DNA of 64,000 bases. Origin: Leucobacter musarum subsp. musarum (lineage in GTDB: Bacteria > Actinomycetota > Actinomycetes > Actinomycetales > Microbacteriaceae). The DNA is taken from NCBI RefSeq assembly GCF_001273845.1, contig NZ_JHBW01000067.1, positions 88,871-152,870 of the forward strand, given 5' to 3'. This document shows positions 46,796-56,140 of the stretch, piece by piece; position 1 is the first letter of the stretch, and the number at the start of each line of letters is the position of its first letter. A program made the position numbers and the translations under genes. The notes beneath the pieces are model-generated. The model searched no databases. It was given only the letters and a program-made list of their open reading frames with translations, and had not been told where the DNA came from.

Positions 46796-48043
46796 ATGAC
46801 CGACTCGCACTTCTCCATCGATACCCCCGAACACCGGGCGTGGCTCGACGAGCAGACTCGCCTGCTGCTCGAATTCTCCGAGCCGGCGCTCGACCCTGAG
46901 GCGGGTTTCTCCTGGCTCGACGATGCGGGCCGACCCGTGACCGCCGAGGGTTCGCAGCTCTGGCTCGCCGGTCGTTACACGTACTGCGCCGTGCTCGGAC
47001 ACCTGCTCGGGTTCCCCGGCCAGGCTCAACGCGTCGAGCACGGGCTCGCGTTCCTGCGCTCGGGCGCACTGCGCGACACGGCCGATGGCGGATGGTTCGT
47101 CACGGTCGGCGCGGCTGATCCTGCAGCAAATTCGGCGCTGAAAGAGAGCTACGGACATGCATTCGTGCTGCTCGCCGCTGCGTCGGCGAAGCTCGCCGGC
47201 TTCGACGCCGACGATCTCTACGCCGATGTGCTCACCGAGTTGGAGCGCTGGTGGGAGCCGGGGCCGCAGATGTACGCCGACACGTGGGACCGCGAGTTCA
47301 CCACGCTCGACCCGTATCGCGGCGCGAACCCCAACATGCACCTCGTGGAGGCGGGCCTGCTCGCGTACGAGGCCGACGGCGACCCCCGACACATCGAGCG
47401 ATCGACCGCGATCGTGCGCCGCCTTATCGGCGAGGTCACGGCGCAGAACGAGTGGCGTCTGCCCGAGCATTACCTCGAGGATTGGACGCCCGACCCCGAG
47501 TACGGCGCCGACTCACCCGACAGCCACTTCCGCCCCTACGGCGCGACGGTGGGCCACTGGCTCGAGTGGGCGCGGCTCATCGTGGCGCTCGAGACGGCGC
47601 AGCGCGCCGCACTCGGCGAGTCAGACTCGTGGTTGATCGACGCCGCGCAGAACCTGTTCCGGCGCGCGCTCGCCGATGCGTGGGACGAGGATCGCGGCGG
47701 CTTCGCCTTCAGCACTGACTGGAGCGGGAACATCCTCAATGACCACCGCTTCCACTGGGTGATCGCCGAGGCCATCGGCACCTCGGCCGTGCTCTACCGG
47801 GTGACCGGCAACTCGGAGTACGCCGACTGGTACGCACGCTTCTGGGCGTACGCCGCCGAGCACCACATCGAGACCGACGGGAGCTGGATCCATGAGCTCG
47901 ACGTCGACGGTGCGCCCGCGAGCGGCACCTGGAGCGGCAAGCCCGACCTCTACCATGCGCTGCAGGCAACGCTGTTCGCGCAGCTCCCGGCCACGCACAC
48001 GCTCACGCACGGGCTGCGCTCGGGAGCGCGCGATCAGGGCTGA
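46796..48043 (+). CDS. YihS/AGE-family aldose-ketose isomerase
   Basis: A 415-residue (alpha/alpha)6-barrel isomerase. The three active-site histidines of Salmonella YihS have counterparts here: His182 in YRGANPNMHLVEA, His254 in GATVGHWLEW, and His387 in GKPDLYHALQ. Arg60 (WLAGRYTY) also aligns with a substrate-binding arginine. YihS acts on sulfoquinovose and mannose; close relatives are plain mannose isomerases. The gene follows a monosaccharide importer in the same orientation. No sulfoquinovosidase or sulfosugar kinase is present, so mannose or a related aldose is the safer guess. AAAGG precedes ATG 46796. Confidence 0.85.
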   Translation: MTDSHFSIDTPEHRAWLDEQTRLLLEFSEPALDPEAGFSWLDDAGRPVTAEGSQLWLAGRYTYCAVLGHLLGFPGQAQRVEHGLAFLRSGALRDTADGGWFVTVGAADPAANSALKESYGHAFVLLAAASAKLAGFDADDLYADVLTELERWWEPGPQMYADTWDREFTTLDPYRGANPNMHLVEAGLLAYEADGDPRHIERSTAIVRRLIGEVTAQNEWRLPEHYLEDWTPDPEYGADSPDSHFRPYGATVGHWLEWARLIVALETAQRAALGESDSWLIDAAQNLFRRALADAWDEDRGGFAFSTDWSGNILNDHRFHWVIAEAIGTSAVLYRVTGNSEYADWYARFWAYAAEHHIETDGSWIHELDVDGAPASGTWSGKPDLYHALQATLFAQLPATHTLTHGLRSGARDQG

Positions 48044-48063
48044 TTGAACGCGAATGGAAGAGT

Positions 48064-48095
48064 GCCGGTGGCCGAGGAGTTCCTCGGCCACCGGC
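48064..48095. terminator. 14-bp bidirectional terminator
   Basis: GCCGGTGGCCGAGG (48064-48077) pairs perfectly with CCTCGGCCACCGGC (48082-48095) around an AGTT loop. It separates the convergent isomerase gene and the polyol operon. Confidence 0.8.
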
Positions 48096-48119
48096 CCTCT
48101 GGCGTGTACGCGAAGGTGA

Positions 48120-49157
48120 CTATGCGCCGACCTCCACGAGCACCTTGACCTGCTCAGGATCGTTCGACGCGTCGAACGCCTGCTGCGCCTGCTCCAGCGG
48201 GAACACGGCGGTCACGAGCTCGTCGAGCGGCAGACGCCGCTCCCGCAGCAGCTCGATCGCCGCTTCGACGTCCTGACGCACGTACATGAGGTTGCCGAGC
48301 AGCCCGATCTCGCGATCCTGGATCAGCTCGAGGTCGATCGTCGTCGGGCCCGCGGGCACGCCGACGGTCATGACTGTGCCGCCCTTTTCGAGCAGATCGA
48401 TCGCGAGACGCACGGTGGACTCGCGCGAGACGCAGTCGAAGACCACATCGGCTTTACCACCGAGCTCGCGCAGGGCGACGTCCACCGCATCGGGCGCGCT
48501 CGAGTCGAAACTGCCGGTCGCCCCGAGTCGCTCGGCGCGTGCGCGCTTCGACCCGAGCAGGTCGGCGACGACCACGTGCGATGCGCCGGCGTGGAGCGCG
48601 GCGATCGAGACGAAGAGTCCGATCGGGCCCGCACCCAGCACCACGACGCGCGCACCGGTGAGGTCGCCGGCGCGGCGCACCGCGTGCACCGGCGTTGCGA
48701 GCGGTTCGATGAGGGCGGCCTCGCGGTCGCTCAGATCGTCGGGCAGCTCGATGACGCGGTCTGCGGCGATGGTGAAGCGATCCGTCATGCCGCCCGGAGT
48801 CTGGCAGCCGAAGACGTCGAGCGTCGCACAAATGTTGTAGCGGCCGCGCTGGCAGGGCGTGCACTCGCCGCACGCGAGGTTCGGCTCGACCACGACGCGC
48901 TTGCCAACGAGCTCAGCGGGAGCGTCGGCCCCGGCCGCCTCGACGACACCGATCACCTCGTGCCCCGGCCAGAACGGCAGAGACATGAAGGGGTGGCGAC
49001 CGTGCGCGGCGTGCACGTCCGAGCCGCAGATGCCCACGATGGTGGAGCGCACAAGCACATCGCCCGCGCCGGCGACGGGCGCCGCAACCTCTTCGACACG
49101 AATGTCGTCTGCCGCGTTCACGACGATGCGTCGCACGGCGTTCTGCACGTCACCCAT
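48120..49157 (-). CDS. Zinc-dependent alcohol (polyol) dehydrogenase A
   Basis: A 345-residue medium-chain dehydrogenase. The catalytic zinc site includes GICGSDVH and GHEVIG, and the structural zinc loop is CGECTPCQRGRYNIC with four cysteines. The NAD-binding fold shows VVVLGAGPIGLF. Sorbitol, threonine and arabitol dehydrogenases share this layout. It is the last gene of the operon, overlapping the SDR gene stop by one base (TGATG). It probably oxidises a sugar alcohol carbon; the substrate is undetermined. Confidence 0.9.
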   Translation of the reverse strand: MGDVQNAVRRIVVNAADDIRVEEVAAPVAGAGDVLVRSTIVGICGSDVHAAHGRHPFMSLPFWPGHEVIGVVEAAGADAPAELVGKRVVVEPNLACGECTPCQRGRYNICATLDVFGCQTPGGMTDRFTIAADRVIELPDDLSDREAALIEPLATPVHAVRRAGDLTGARVVVLGAGPIGLFVSIAALHAGASHVVVADLLGSKRARAERLGATGSFDSSAPDAVDVALRELGGKADVVFDCVSRESTVRLAIDLLEKGGTVMTVGVPAGPTTIDLELIQDREIGLLGNLMYVRQDVEAAIELLRERRLPLDELVTAVFPLEQAQQAFDASNDPEQVKVLVEVGA

Positions 49158-49915
49158 CAGACAGCCGTGTAGCCGCCGTCGGCGACGAGCACCGACCCGG
49201 TGATGAACGATGCGGCGTCGCTCGCGAGGAAGACGACGCTCGGCGCGATCTCCTCAGGCAGGGCGAAGCGCTGCTGCGGCGCGTCCTCGATCCAGTAGCG
49301 CTGGAACTCGGGGTTGTCGACCGGAGCCATCTCAGTCTTGACGTAGCCCGGTGCCACCGCGTTGACGCGGATGCCGAGGGGCGCCCACTCGACCGCGAGC
49401 GACTTGGTGAGGTGGTGCACGGCGGCCTTCGACGCGTTGTAGGCCGGCTGCATCTGCGGACGGTTCACGATGAGGCCCGACATCGACCCGATGTTGACCT
49501 GCGAGCCGCCACCGATCTCGCGCATGTGCTCGCCGACCGCGATGCTCGCCTTCCAGAGGGCGCGCACGTTGAGATCCCACACCGCGTCCCACTGCTCGTC
49601 GGTGACGCCCCACGACTCGCCGTGGAAGCAGGTGCCGGCGTTGTTGACGAGGATGTCGATCTGCCCGAGGCCGGCCTTGGCCTCCTCCACCATGCGGGTG
49701 ATCTGCGCATCATCGGTGATGTCGGCGGTGATCGCGACGAACTCGTATCCGGCGGCCGCGGCTTCGGCGACGACCTGCGCGTTGCGCTCGGCGCTGCGAC
49801 CGGCGATCGCGACGCGCGCGCCGGCTTCGGCGAGCCCGAAGGCGAAGGCCTTGCCGAGGCCCTGGTTGCCACCGGTGACGAGGGCGGTCTTGCCCTCGAG
49901 GCTGAACGTAGTCAT
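49157..49915 (-). CDS. SDR-family oxidoreductase A
   Basis: A 252-residue short-chain dehydrogenase. The cofactor motif is TGGNQGLG, NNAG is in place (ILVNNAGTC), and the catalytic YxxxK is YNASK with an upstream serine (IGSMSG). SVLVADGGYTAV ends the protein in the classical way. It likely oxidises or reduces a polyol or keto-sugar. A paralogous SDR (59872-60642) is in the same island. It sits 59 bp downstream of dehydrogenase B. Confidence 0.9.
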   Translation of the reverse strand: MTTFSLEGKTALVTGGNQGLGKAFAFGLAEAGARVAIAGRSAERNAQVVAEAAAAGYEFVAITADITDDAQITRMVEEAKAGLGQIDILVNNAGTCFHGESWGVTDEQWDAVWDLNVRALWKASIAVGEHMREIGGGSQVNIGSMSGLIVNRPQMQPAYNASKAAVHHLTKSLAVEWAPLGIRVNAVAPGYVKTEMAPVDNPEFQRYWIEDAPQQRFALPEEIAPSVVFLASDAASFITGSVLVADGGYTAV

Positions 49916-49974
49916 GTGCGTGTCCTTTTCGTGTGTTTCTGGTGTGGAAAGTGTGTGATCGAGGCGTCGGCGGA

Positions 49975-51012
49975 TCAGCGACCGGGGTAGACGACCGACT
50001 TCAGGCTGTCGGGGTTCGTGTCGCTCTCAAGCGCCTGCTCGACCTCGTCGAGGCCGAAGCGCCCGGTGACGAGCGAGTCGAGATCGACCTGCCCGTTCGC
50101 GACGAACTGGATCGCCACCGGCCACGTCTCGGTGTAGCGGAAGATGCCCGTCACCGTGATCTCGCGGTTCTGGATGTCTTCGACCGGCAGGGTCATCTCG
50201 GGATTGCCGAGGCCGACGAGCACCGCGGTACCCGCGGGGCGCACCGCGCGAATCCCCGACTGCACCGCGGGAGCGGCACCGCTCGCGTCGATGAAGGCGT
50301 CGATCGGCAGGCCGAAGTCGGCGGGGTTCTGGGTGCGCGGGTCAATGGTGCGGGTCGCGCCGTATTTCAGGGCCCGCTCACGGCGCTCCTCGACGAGATC
50401 GGAGACGATGACTTCGCCTGCACCGAACGCGCGGGCGGTCTGGGCAGTGATGATGCCAATCGGTCCTGCACCGGCGATAAGCACCGTCGATCCCGGCGCG
50501 ATGCCAGCCTTGCGCACCGAGGTAATCGCAACGGAGAGCGGCTCGAGCAGTGCAGCGGCCTCGTCGGTGACCGAGTCGGGCACGTCGTGCGCGAACACCG
50601 ACTGAATGGTCACGAACTCCGTGAAAGCGCCGTCGATCGGCGGCGTCGCGTAGAACTCCATATCGGGGCAGAGGTTGTACTTGCCGATGCGGCACTCGCG
50701 GCAGTGGCCGCAGGGGCGCTGGGGCTCGATGGCGACGCGCTGACCCACGCGTGCGGGGTCGACGCCCGAGCCCACGGCGACGATGACGCCGCCCACCTCA
50801 TGGCCGAGGACCAGCGGGCCGTCGACGACGAAGTCACCGATGCGCCCCTCACGGAAGTAGTGGACATCGGAGCCGCACACGCCCACCGCGCCCACGCGCA
50901 CGAGCACCTCATCGGCTGCCGGCGTGGGAACGGGACGCTGCTCGATGGTGAGCTCGCGCGTGCCGAGCAGCACGCTCGCGCGCATCTGCTGCGGAATCTC
51001 GGGGGTGGTCAT
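49975..51012 (-). CDS. Zinc-dependent alcohol (polyol) dehydrogenase B, sorbitol/xylitol type
   Basis: A 345-residue medium-chain dehydrogenase, distinct from the product of 48120-49157. GVCGSDVHYFREGRIGDFVV and GHEVGGVIV give the catalytic zinc region typical of sorbitol/xylitol dehydrogenases. CGHCRECRIGKYNLC holds the structural zinc. VLIAGAGPIGII is the cofactor loop. ATG 51012 overlaps the next upstream gene (51009-51764) by 4 bp. It is likely the enzyme converting a polyol to a ketose. Confidence 0.92.
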   Translation of the reverse strand: MTTPEIPQQMRASVLLGTRELTIEQRPVPTPAADEVLVRVGAVGVCGSDVHYFREGRIGDFVVDGPLVLGHEVGGVIVAVGSGVDPARVGQRVAIEPQRPCGHCRECRIGKYNLCPDMEFYATPPIDGAFTEFVTIQSVFAHDVPDSVTDEAAALLEPLSVAITSVRKAGIAPGSTVLIAGAGPIGIITAQTARAFGAGEVIVSDLVEERRERALKYGATRTIDPRTQNPADFGLPIDAFIDASGAAPAVQSGIRAVRPAGTAVLVGLGNPEMTLPVEDIQNREITVTGIFRYTETWPVAIQFVANGQVDLDSLVTGRFGLDEVEQALESDTNPDSLKSVVYPGR

Positions 51013-51764
51013 GAGGCTTCTCCTTGGGGTGATGCTGATGGGAATGCTTCGGGTCGCGACGGGCCGAGCAGTGCTCGACCGACGACCACGTGATGCGCGC
51101 CGAGCGCGAGCGCGCGGGCGGCGAGGTCGGCGTCGACGCCGCCGTCGATGCCGACGCGGGTCGACGGGGCAAGGGCGGAGACTCGCGTGAGCAGTTCGGG
51201 GCGGGCCGACTGCCGGGTGCCGGGTTCGATCAGCATGACGAGCGTGCCGGTGGTAGCCTCGTCGCCGTCGAGGTGCCGATGCGCCTCGAGCTCGTCCTCG
51301 GGATTCACGACCGACCAGATCTCGCCGCCCGCAGCGCGGAACGCGGCGCTCAGCTCGAAGTCGGCAGCATGCGGTGTCGGCAGGGCGACGCGTTGCGCTC
51401 CGGCCCGCGACGCGCAGACCAGCACGCGACCGATCTCGTCGCGCACATCATCGTCACTGACCGTCGCGGCGAGCACGATCACGTGCACCTCGAGCAGCGC
51501 GTCGGGATGGCGCTCGCCGAGTGTCACGATCAGTTCGGGCGCGATGCCCAGATGCACGAGACCGTGGCGCTCATCGCGCGCGATGATGACATCGAGGTGC
51601 ATCGGCAGACCGGCGCCAACGAACCGAGCCGCGACTTCGTCGCGCGTGGCCTCGGGCGCCGAATACAGACTGGCGTAGACCGCGCCGTCGGGGAGTTCCG
51701 CGACCCAGTCGGCGTGCGGCAGTGGCGCAGCGAGTTGACGCGTGCGATCAGCGGCCACACTCAT
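51009..51764 (-). CDS. Divergent ribulose-phosphate 3-epimerase-family protein
   Basis: A 251-residue TIM-barrel protein. The metal ligands of the Rpe family can be placed: His56 and Asp58 in PMHLDVI, His94 in LLEVHVIV, and Asp207 in VGIDGGV. The phosphate loop is seen as ALGAHHVVVGRALL. Elsewhere it departs from Rpe (EPGTRQS replaces the usual NPGFGGQ), so the substrate is probably not plain ribulose 5-phosphate. A hexulose-phosphate or pentulose-phosphate epimerase is likely. It overlaps both neighbours by 4 bp. Confidence 0.75.
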   Translation of the reverse strand: MSVAADRTRQLAAPLPHADWVAELPDGAVYASLYSAPEATRDEVAARFVGAGLPMHLDVIIARDERHGLVHLGIAPELIVTLGERHPDALLEVHVIVLAATVSDDDVRDEIGRVLVCASRAGAQRVALPTPHAADFELSAAFRAAGGEIWSVVNPEDELEAHRHLDGDEATTGTLVMLIEPGTRQSARPELLTRVSALAPSTRVGIDGGVDADLAARALALGAHHVVVGRALLGPSRPEAFPSASPQGEAS

Positions 51765-53218
51765 GCCCGACTCCGGTCGAGCGATTCGACTGCGGCGACC
51801 TCGGAGTATCGGGCGAAGCGCTCGGACGATCCACGCCGTGGTTCGGCCGATACGCGGCGCTCCGGCTTCCAGCTCTCAGCGAGCTCCGCAATCGGCGCCC
51901 CGGTGACCACCGATGCCGCTTGCACGGCCGCCCCGCGCGCGACCGCTTCGGGGGCGTCAACGAGATGCACCGGTTTACCCAGCGCATCGGCGAGGATCTG
52001 CCGGGTCGCTGATGATCGCGCGGCGCCGCCGATTGCGATGACCTCACCGTCGGTGCGCACCCCGCAGCGTTCGACGTGCGACAGGCCGGCAACGAGCCCG
52101 AACACCACGCCCTCGTATGCCGCGCGCGCCAACTGCTCGCGCGTGGTCTCGGTCGTGAGGTCGGCGAGCAGTCCGGCAGCCAGCGGGCGATTGGGCGTGC
52201 GCTCACCGTCGAGAAACGCAGCGAGCACGGGCCCCTCCTGGCCGGCGGCGAGCGCGAGTTCCGAGAGCTCGTCGTGGTTCGTTCCCATCAGGCGCGCGAA
52301 CGTATCGACGACCTTTGCGCCGTTCAGCGTGCATACGAGGGGCAGGAACCCACCGGTCAGGTTTGCGACGCCGTTCACGAGCCCACTGGGGTCGCGCACC
52401 GGATCGGGGGTTGTCGAGAAGACGACACCCGAAGTGCCGAACGCGAAGACCGCGTCGCCCTCAGCAATGCCGAGGCCGAGCGCTGAAGCGTGCTGATCAC
52501 CGCCGCCAGCAGAGACCAGCGCGGGTTCGGTGATCCCGAGCTCGACCATCGCCTCGGCAGTGGTCGACCCTGCGACGCCCTCGGGCGCCAGCACCTCGGG
52601 CAGCATGCTCGCCCAGTCGCGCGAGTCGTCGATGAGTGCGAGGTGGTCGAGCAGGTACACGTTGGCCGCGGGGTCGAAGTAGCCGGTTCCCGATGCCTCC
52701 GACCGGTCGGTCGCGAAGGCGCCCGTGAGCCGGTACGTGAGGTAATCATGGGGCAGCAGTATCGTCGCGAGGCGGGCGAAGTTCTCAGGCTCGTGCGCCG
52801 CGAACCAGGCCACCTTGCTCAGCGTGAACGCCGCGGTCGGCAGGGAGCCGGTCGCGGTGATGAGCTGCTGAGCGCCGATGCGTGCCGTCAGGCTGCGCAA
52901 CTCGGCGTCGGTCGTCGTGTCGTTCCACAGCTTGGCGTCGCGGATCACATCGCCGCCTGCGTCGAGCGGCACCATACCGTGGCACTGACCGGCGACGGAG
53001 ATCGCCTGCACGCGCACGGGGCCGGCCTCGGCGAGCGCCGCGCGGAACGCACTGACGAATGCTGACCACCAGGCGCGCGGATCTTGCTCGCTGCGCGGCG
53101 GGGCGACGGGAGGATGCGGCGCGGAGGCCCCGGAGACCCGGCGCCCGTCGGCGATCGCGAAGAACTCGACTTTGCACGACTGGGTCGACGTGTCGACGCC
53201 GGCCACGACCGAGATCAT
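51761..53218 (-). CDS. xylB: FGGY carbohydrate kinase (xylulokinase-like)
   Basis: A 485-residue sugar kinase of the FGGY family. VVAGVDTSTQSCKVEFF is the N-terminal phosphate-binding turn, VAGQCHGMVPLD and AKLWNDTTT the sugar site, and AIGGAARSSATRQILADALG with AVARGAAVQAA the ATP site. The best family match is XylB, which phosphorylates D-xylulose, though other ketoses are possible. It overlaps the SIS gene and the Rpe-family gene by 4 bp each. Confidence 0.88.
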   Translation of the reverse strand: MISVVAGVDTSTQSCKVEFFAIADGRRVSGASAPHPPVAPPRSEQDPRAWWSAFVSAFRAALAEAGPVRVQAISVAGQCHGMVPLDAGGDVIRDAKLWNDTTTDAELRSLTARIGAQQLITATGSLPTAAFTLSKVAWFAAHEPENFARLATILLPHDYLTYRLTGAFATDRSEASGTGYFDPAANVYLLDHLALIDDSRDWASMLPEVLAPEGVAGSTTAEAMVELGITEPALVSAGGGDQHASALGLGIAEGDAVFAFGTSGVVFSTTPDPVRDPSGLVNGVANLTGGFLPLVCTLNGAKVVDTFARLMGTNHDELSELALAAGQEGPVLAAFLDGERTPNRPLAAGLLADLTTETTREQLARAAYEGVVFGLVAGLSHVERCGVRTDGEVIAIGGAARSSATRQILADALGKPVHLVDAPEAVARGAAVQAASVVTGAPIAELAESWKPERRVSAEPRRGSSERFARYSEVAAVESLDRSRA

Positions 53219-53859
53219 GCCTGCGCCTCCTGCACCGGAACCGAGACGGCGTCGGGCAGATCTTGCTGCTGGCCCACGATTCCCGCGGGGTGGATCTGCA
53301 CGACCTCTTCCCAGCTGAATCCGCGCAGACCCATCAGCGTCACCGTGAGCGCGTCACCCCAGGCTCCCGCGACGAGCGTGCTGCCGAGGGCGATGAGCCC
53401 ACCGGCATCGGCCTCGAGCGGGTCGGTCGTAATGTGCACCACCCGCGACGCGGCGGCGGCGAACGGCGAATCCGGACGTTCCGTGACCGCGATGACGTCG
53501 GTGCCGCGCTCGACGAGGCGCTCCGCGAGCTGAGTGAGCTCGGTTGACTGGCCGCCCTTCGAGAAGGCGATGACGAGATCGTCTGGTGTGACCGCGCCCA
53601 TGCCGCCGTGCAGCGCATCCTGCGACGGCAAATAGAACGACGGGGTGCCCGACACCGACAGGAGATGGGCGAGGCGCTCGGCCATGATGCCCGAGGTGCC
53701 GGCGCCCGTGGTCACGATCTTGCCCGTACAGCGCTGTACGGCGTCGACGACTTCGGCGAAGTCGACATCGATCTGCTCGGCCAGATTGGCGAGGGCCTGA
53801 GATTCGCGAAGGATCGCGTCTCTGGCGTGCTGCACGAGGTCTGCTGCGGTTGCGCTCAT
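53215..53859 (-). CDS. SIS-domain sugar-phosphate isomerase (KdsD/GutQ-like, no CBS domains)
   Basis: A 214-residue single SIS domain. It aligns with arabinose-5-phosphate isomerases along VTTGAGTSGIMAERLAHLLS, GTPSFYLPSQDALHGGMGAV, TPDDLVIAFSKGGQS and VVQIHPAGIVGQ. The histidine of HGGMG (His84) and the HPxG motif are kept, but the conserved GMGKSG reads GAGTSG, so the lysine is Thr55. CBS domains are absent. It is the first gene of the polyol operon. Ketose-aldose isomerisation of a phosphorylated pentose or hexose is likely. Confidence 0.8.
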   Translation of the reverse strand: MSATAADLVQHARDAILRESQALANLAEQIDVDFAEVVDAVQRCTGKIVTTGAGTSGIMAERLAHLLSVSGTPSFYLPSQDALHGGMGAVTPDDLVIAFSKGGQSTELTQLAERLVERGTDVIAVTERPDSPFAAAASRVVHITTDPLEADAGGLIALGSTLVAGAWGDALTVTLMGLRGFSWEEVVQIHPAGIVGQQQDLPDAVSVPVQEAQA

Positions 53860-53991
53860 ATGATTGACCTAATCTCTCATTTGTTGCATTCATTCTATCG
53901 CCTCGGGCGGAATGAGGCGACTTCGTGCAGGGCGATCGGCCCGGCGCGAACCCCGCGATGTGAGAGGATGACCCCTCGAGAGGAGACGCCC

Positions 53992-54939
53992 ATGGAGCCC
54001 GGCCCCAACCGACTCGTCGAAATGGCCCACGTCGCCCGCGAACACTTCATCAACGACGTGCCGATGGTCGAGCTCGCTGCACGAACCGGCATGTCTCGAT
54101 TCCGCGTCGCCCGCCTCATCACCGAGGCCCGCGAACTCGGTGTGCTGCGCATCAGCATCGGCGACCCCCAGGCTCTCGCGCGCGATGAAGTCGCCGAACT
54201 GCAGCGGCGATACGGGCTGCGCGAGATCAGATGCGTGACCCTCCCCGACGATGGCGAAGAAACCACCGAACTGCACGACGCGTTGGGCAGATCTGCCGCC
54301 GAGTATCTCGAGTCATCGGTGCGCGCCGGCGAAGTGCTCGGATTCGCGAGCGGTCGAACACTGGGGGCGATCCCACGCCACCTCAACGCCCTGCCCGTCT
54401 GCGACGTCGTGCAGCTCACCGGACTCTCGGGCCCGCCCGGCGAGACCGCAGGCGATCTGGTGCGCGCGGTCAGTGCGATCTCGACGGGTGCCCCCGCACC
54501 GCTGTATGTCCCCCTCGTGGCCTCCGATGCCGAGGCCGCTACCGTACTCGAGCGGCAGACCGGCGTCGCCGAGACACTGGCACGCATGCCCGAGGTGACG
54601 CGCGCCATGCTCGCGCTCGGGAGCTGGGTTCCCGTGGTGTCGCAGCTCGTCGACTCGATCACCGAACCCGAGGCGCAGGCATTGATCGCGAGCGGCGTGC
54701 GCGCCGACGTCGGCGCCTCGCTCTTCGACGAAGCGGGAGAACGTGTTTCCGCGCTCGACGACCGCACCATCGCGATTCCGTTCTCGGTGCTGCGGAGCAT
54801 CCCCGAGATCGTCGTTGTGGCCGGCGGCGCCGAGAAGCACGCGGCACTGCGCGCGGTCTTGCGCGCCGGCTTCGTCACGACGCTCATCACCGATCGCGCT
54901 TCAGCACTCTCGCTACTCGCTGCTCCGCACGGAAACTGA
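53992..54939 (+). CDS. SorC-family regulator 1
   Basis: A 315-residue regulator. The N-terminal HTH is ELAARTGMSRFRVARLI; the C-terminal sugar-binding domain (PF04198 type) has SVRAGEVLGFASGRTLGAI, GVRADVGASLFDEAGE and FSVLRSIPEIVVVAGGAEK. It is paralogous to regulator 2 (58916-59875). AGGAG precedes ATG 53992. It is divergent from the SIS-headed operon with 132 bp between, which is the expected control region; no clear palindrome was found there. The effector is probably a phosphorylated sugar. Confidence 0.9.
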   Translation: MEPGPNRLVEMAHVAREHFINDVPMVELAARTGMSRFRVARLITEARELGVLRISIGDPQALARDEVAELQRRYGLREIRCVTLPDDGEETTELHDALGRSAAEYLESSVRAGEVLGFASGRTLGAIPRHLNALPVCDVVQLTGLSGPPGETAGDLVRAVSAISTGAPAPLYVPLVASDAEAATVLERQTGVAETLARMPEVTRAMLALGSWVPVVSQLVDSITEPEAQALIASGVRADVGASLFDEAGERVSALDDRTIAIPFSVLRSIPEIVVVAGGAEKHAALRAVLRAGFVTTLITDRASALSLLAAPHGN

Positions 54940-54981
54940 CAGCGGCGGCCCGCTCCCCTGCCCGGGAGCGAACCGCCGCTG
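54940..54981. terminator. Composite bidirectional terminator
   Basis: CAGCGGCGG (54940-54948) pairs with CCGCCGCTG (54973-54981); an inner GCTCCC/GGGAGC stem fills most of the loop. It lies between the convergent sorC-1 and substrate-binding genes. Confidence 0.72.
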
Positions 54982-54989
54982 ATCATGTG

Positions 54990-56066
54990 TTACTTTTCCT
55001 GGCCGGGAAGACCCTCGTAGGCGATATCGCCGGTCTTGAGGTTCTCGGCGATCAGGTCGCTCAGACCGTCGAGGAAGGCCGGGCGATCGTTGACCACGTG
55101 ATCGAGCGCGTCCTCGACGTTCTCTTTCGTGATGGGGGGCATGGTGTAGACGAGGTTGTTGTCCACGTCTTCACCTCGAGCGATCGCCGCGCCGACGGCC
55201 ACGCCGGTCGCGAGCTGCACGGTACCGTTCTGCAGCGAGGTGCCGATGAAGTCACCGCTCTTGACGGCGTTCAGGCCATCCTCGATGCCGTCGATTCCGA
55301 CGACCGGAACATCGTCCATGCCGGCTTCGCGCAGCGCCTGCTTGGCGCCGAGGCCCATGTCGTCGTTCTGCGAGATGACGCCGTCGATGTCATCGCCGAA
55401 TGCCGAGATCCAATTCTTGACCTTGTTGACGGCCTCGTCGCGGCTCCAGTTCGCGGTGTCCTTGGCGAGCACCTTGACGTCGGGGTTCTTCTCAAGCACC
55501 TGGTCGATACCGGCGCCGCGGTTGATCTCGCCCGAGCCGCCGAGGGGGCCCTGCAGAATGACCACGTTGCCCTTGCCACCGAGCTCGTCCATCATCATCT
55601 CGGCTTCCTGAGCACCTGCGGCCACGTCATCGGGCTGCACGCTGCCGGCGACGTCCTCGTTGTTGAGGGTCGCGTTGACGTCGAGGAAGGGGATGCCGGC
55701 TTCCTTCGCCGCGGCAACCTGGGGCTGCAGCGTGTCAGCCTGCACCGGCACGACCATGATCGCGTCGACCTTGGCCTGGATGAACTGATCGACCTGGGTC
55801 GCCTGCGTGGAAACGTCCATCTTCGCGACGTTCCAGAGGATCTCGATGTTGTTGTCTTCGGCGTAGCGGTCGATGCCTTCCTTGCCTTCGGTGATGAAGG
55901 AAGACATGTCGTAGACGCTGACACCGATGGTGACGCGCTCCTTGCCGCTGTCATCCGCGCCCTGCTGCGCTGCAGGATCGCCGGCGCCACAAGCCGCGAG
56001 CGACAGCGCTGCCGCGCCGGCCACGACGACCGCGAAGCTGCGGGTCATTCGGGAGGTGAACTTCAT
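54990..56066 (-). CDS. Sugar ABC transporter substrate-binding lipoprotein (RbsB type)
   Basis: A 358-residue lipoprotein. The signal peptide ends in LSLAAC. The type I periplasmic fold is evident in [37 protein letters not shown] and [21 protein letters not shown]. It fits the Peripla_BP_4 group serving ribose, xylitol, erythritol and similar solutes. ATG 56066 is chosen because GGAG lies 8 nt upstream; an ATG four codons earlier is also open. The permease and ATPase genes precede it on the same transcript. Confidence 0.92.
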   Translation of the reverse strand: MKFTSRMTRSFAVVVAGAAALSLAACGAGDPAAQQGADDSGKERVTIGVSVYDMSSFITEGKEGIDRYAEDNNIEILWNVAKMDVSTQATQVDQFIQAKVDAIMVVPVQADTLQPQVAAAKEAGIPFLDVNATLNNEDVAGSVQPDDVAAGAQEAEMMMDELGGKGNVVILQGPLGGSGEINRGAGIDQVLEKNPDVKVLAKDTANWSRDEAVNKVKNWISAFGDDIDGVISQNDDMGLGAKQALREAGMDDVPVVGIDGIEDGLNAVKSGDFIGTSLQNGTVQLATGVAVGAAIARGEDVDNNLVYTMPPITKENVEDALDHVVNDRPAFLDGLSDLIAENLKTGDIAYEGLPGQEK

Positions 56067-56140
56067 GGGGAACTCCATTTCAGTGTTGGGTAGTGCGGTG
56101 AGAGGGAGCGCCGTGCCTCATCCGCGAGGCACGGCGACGT

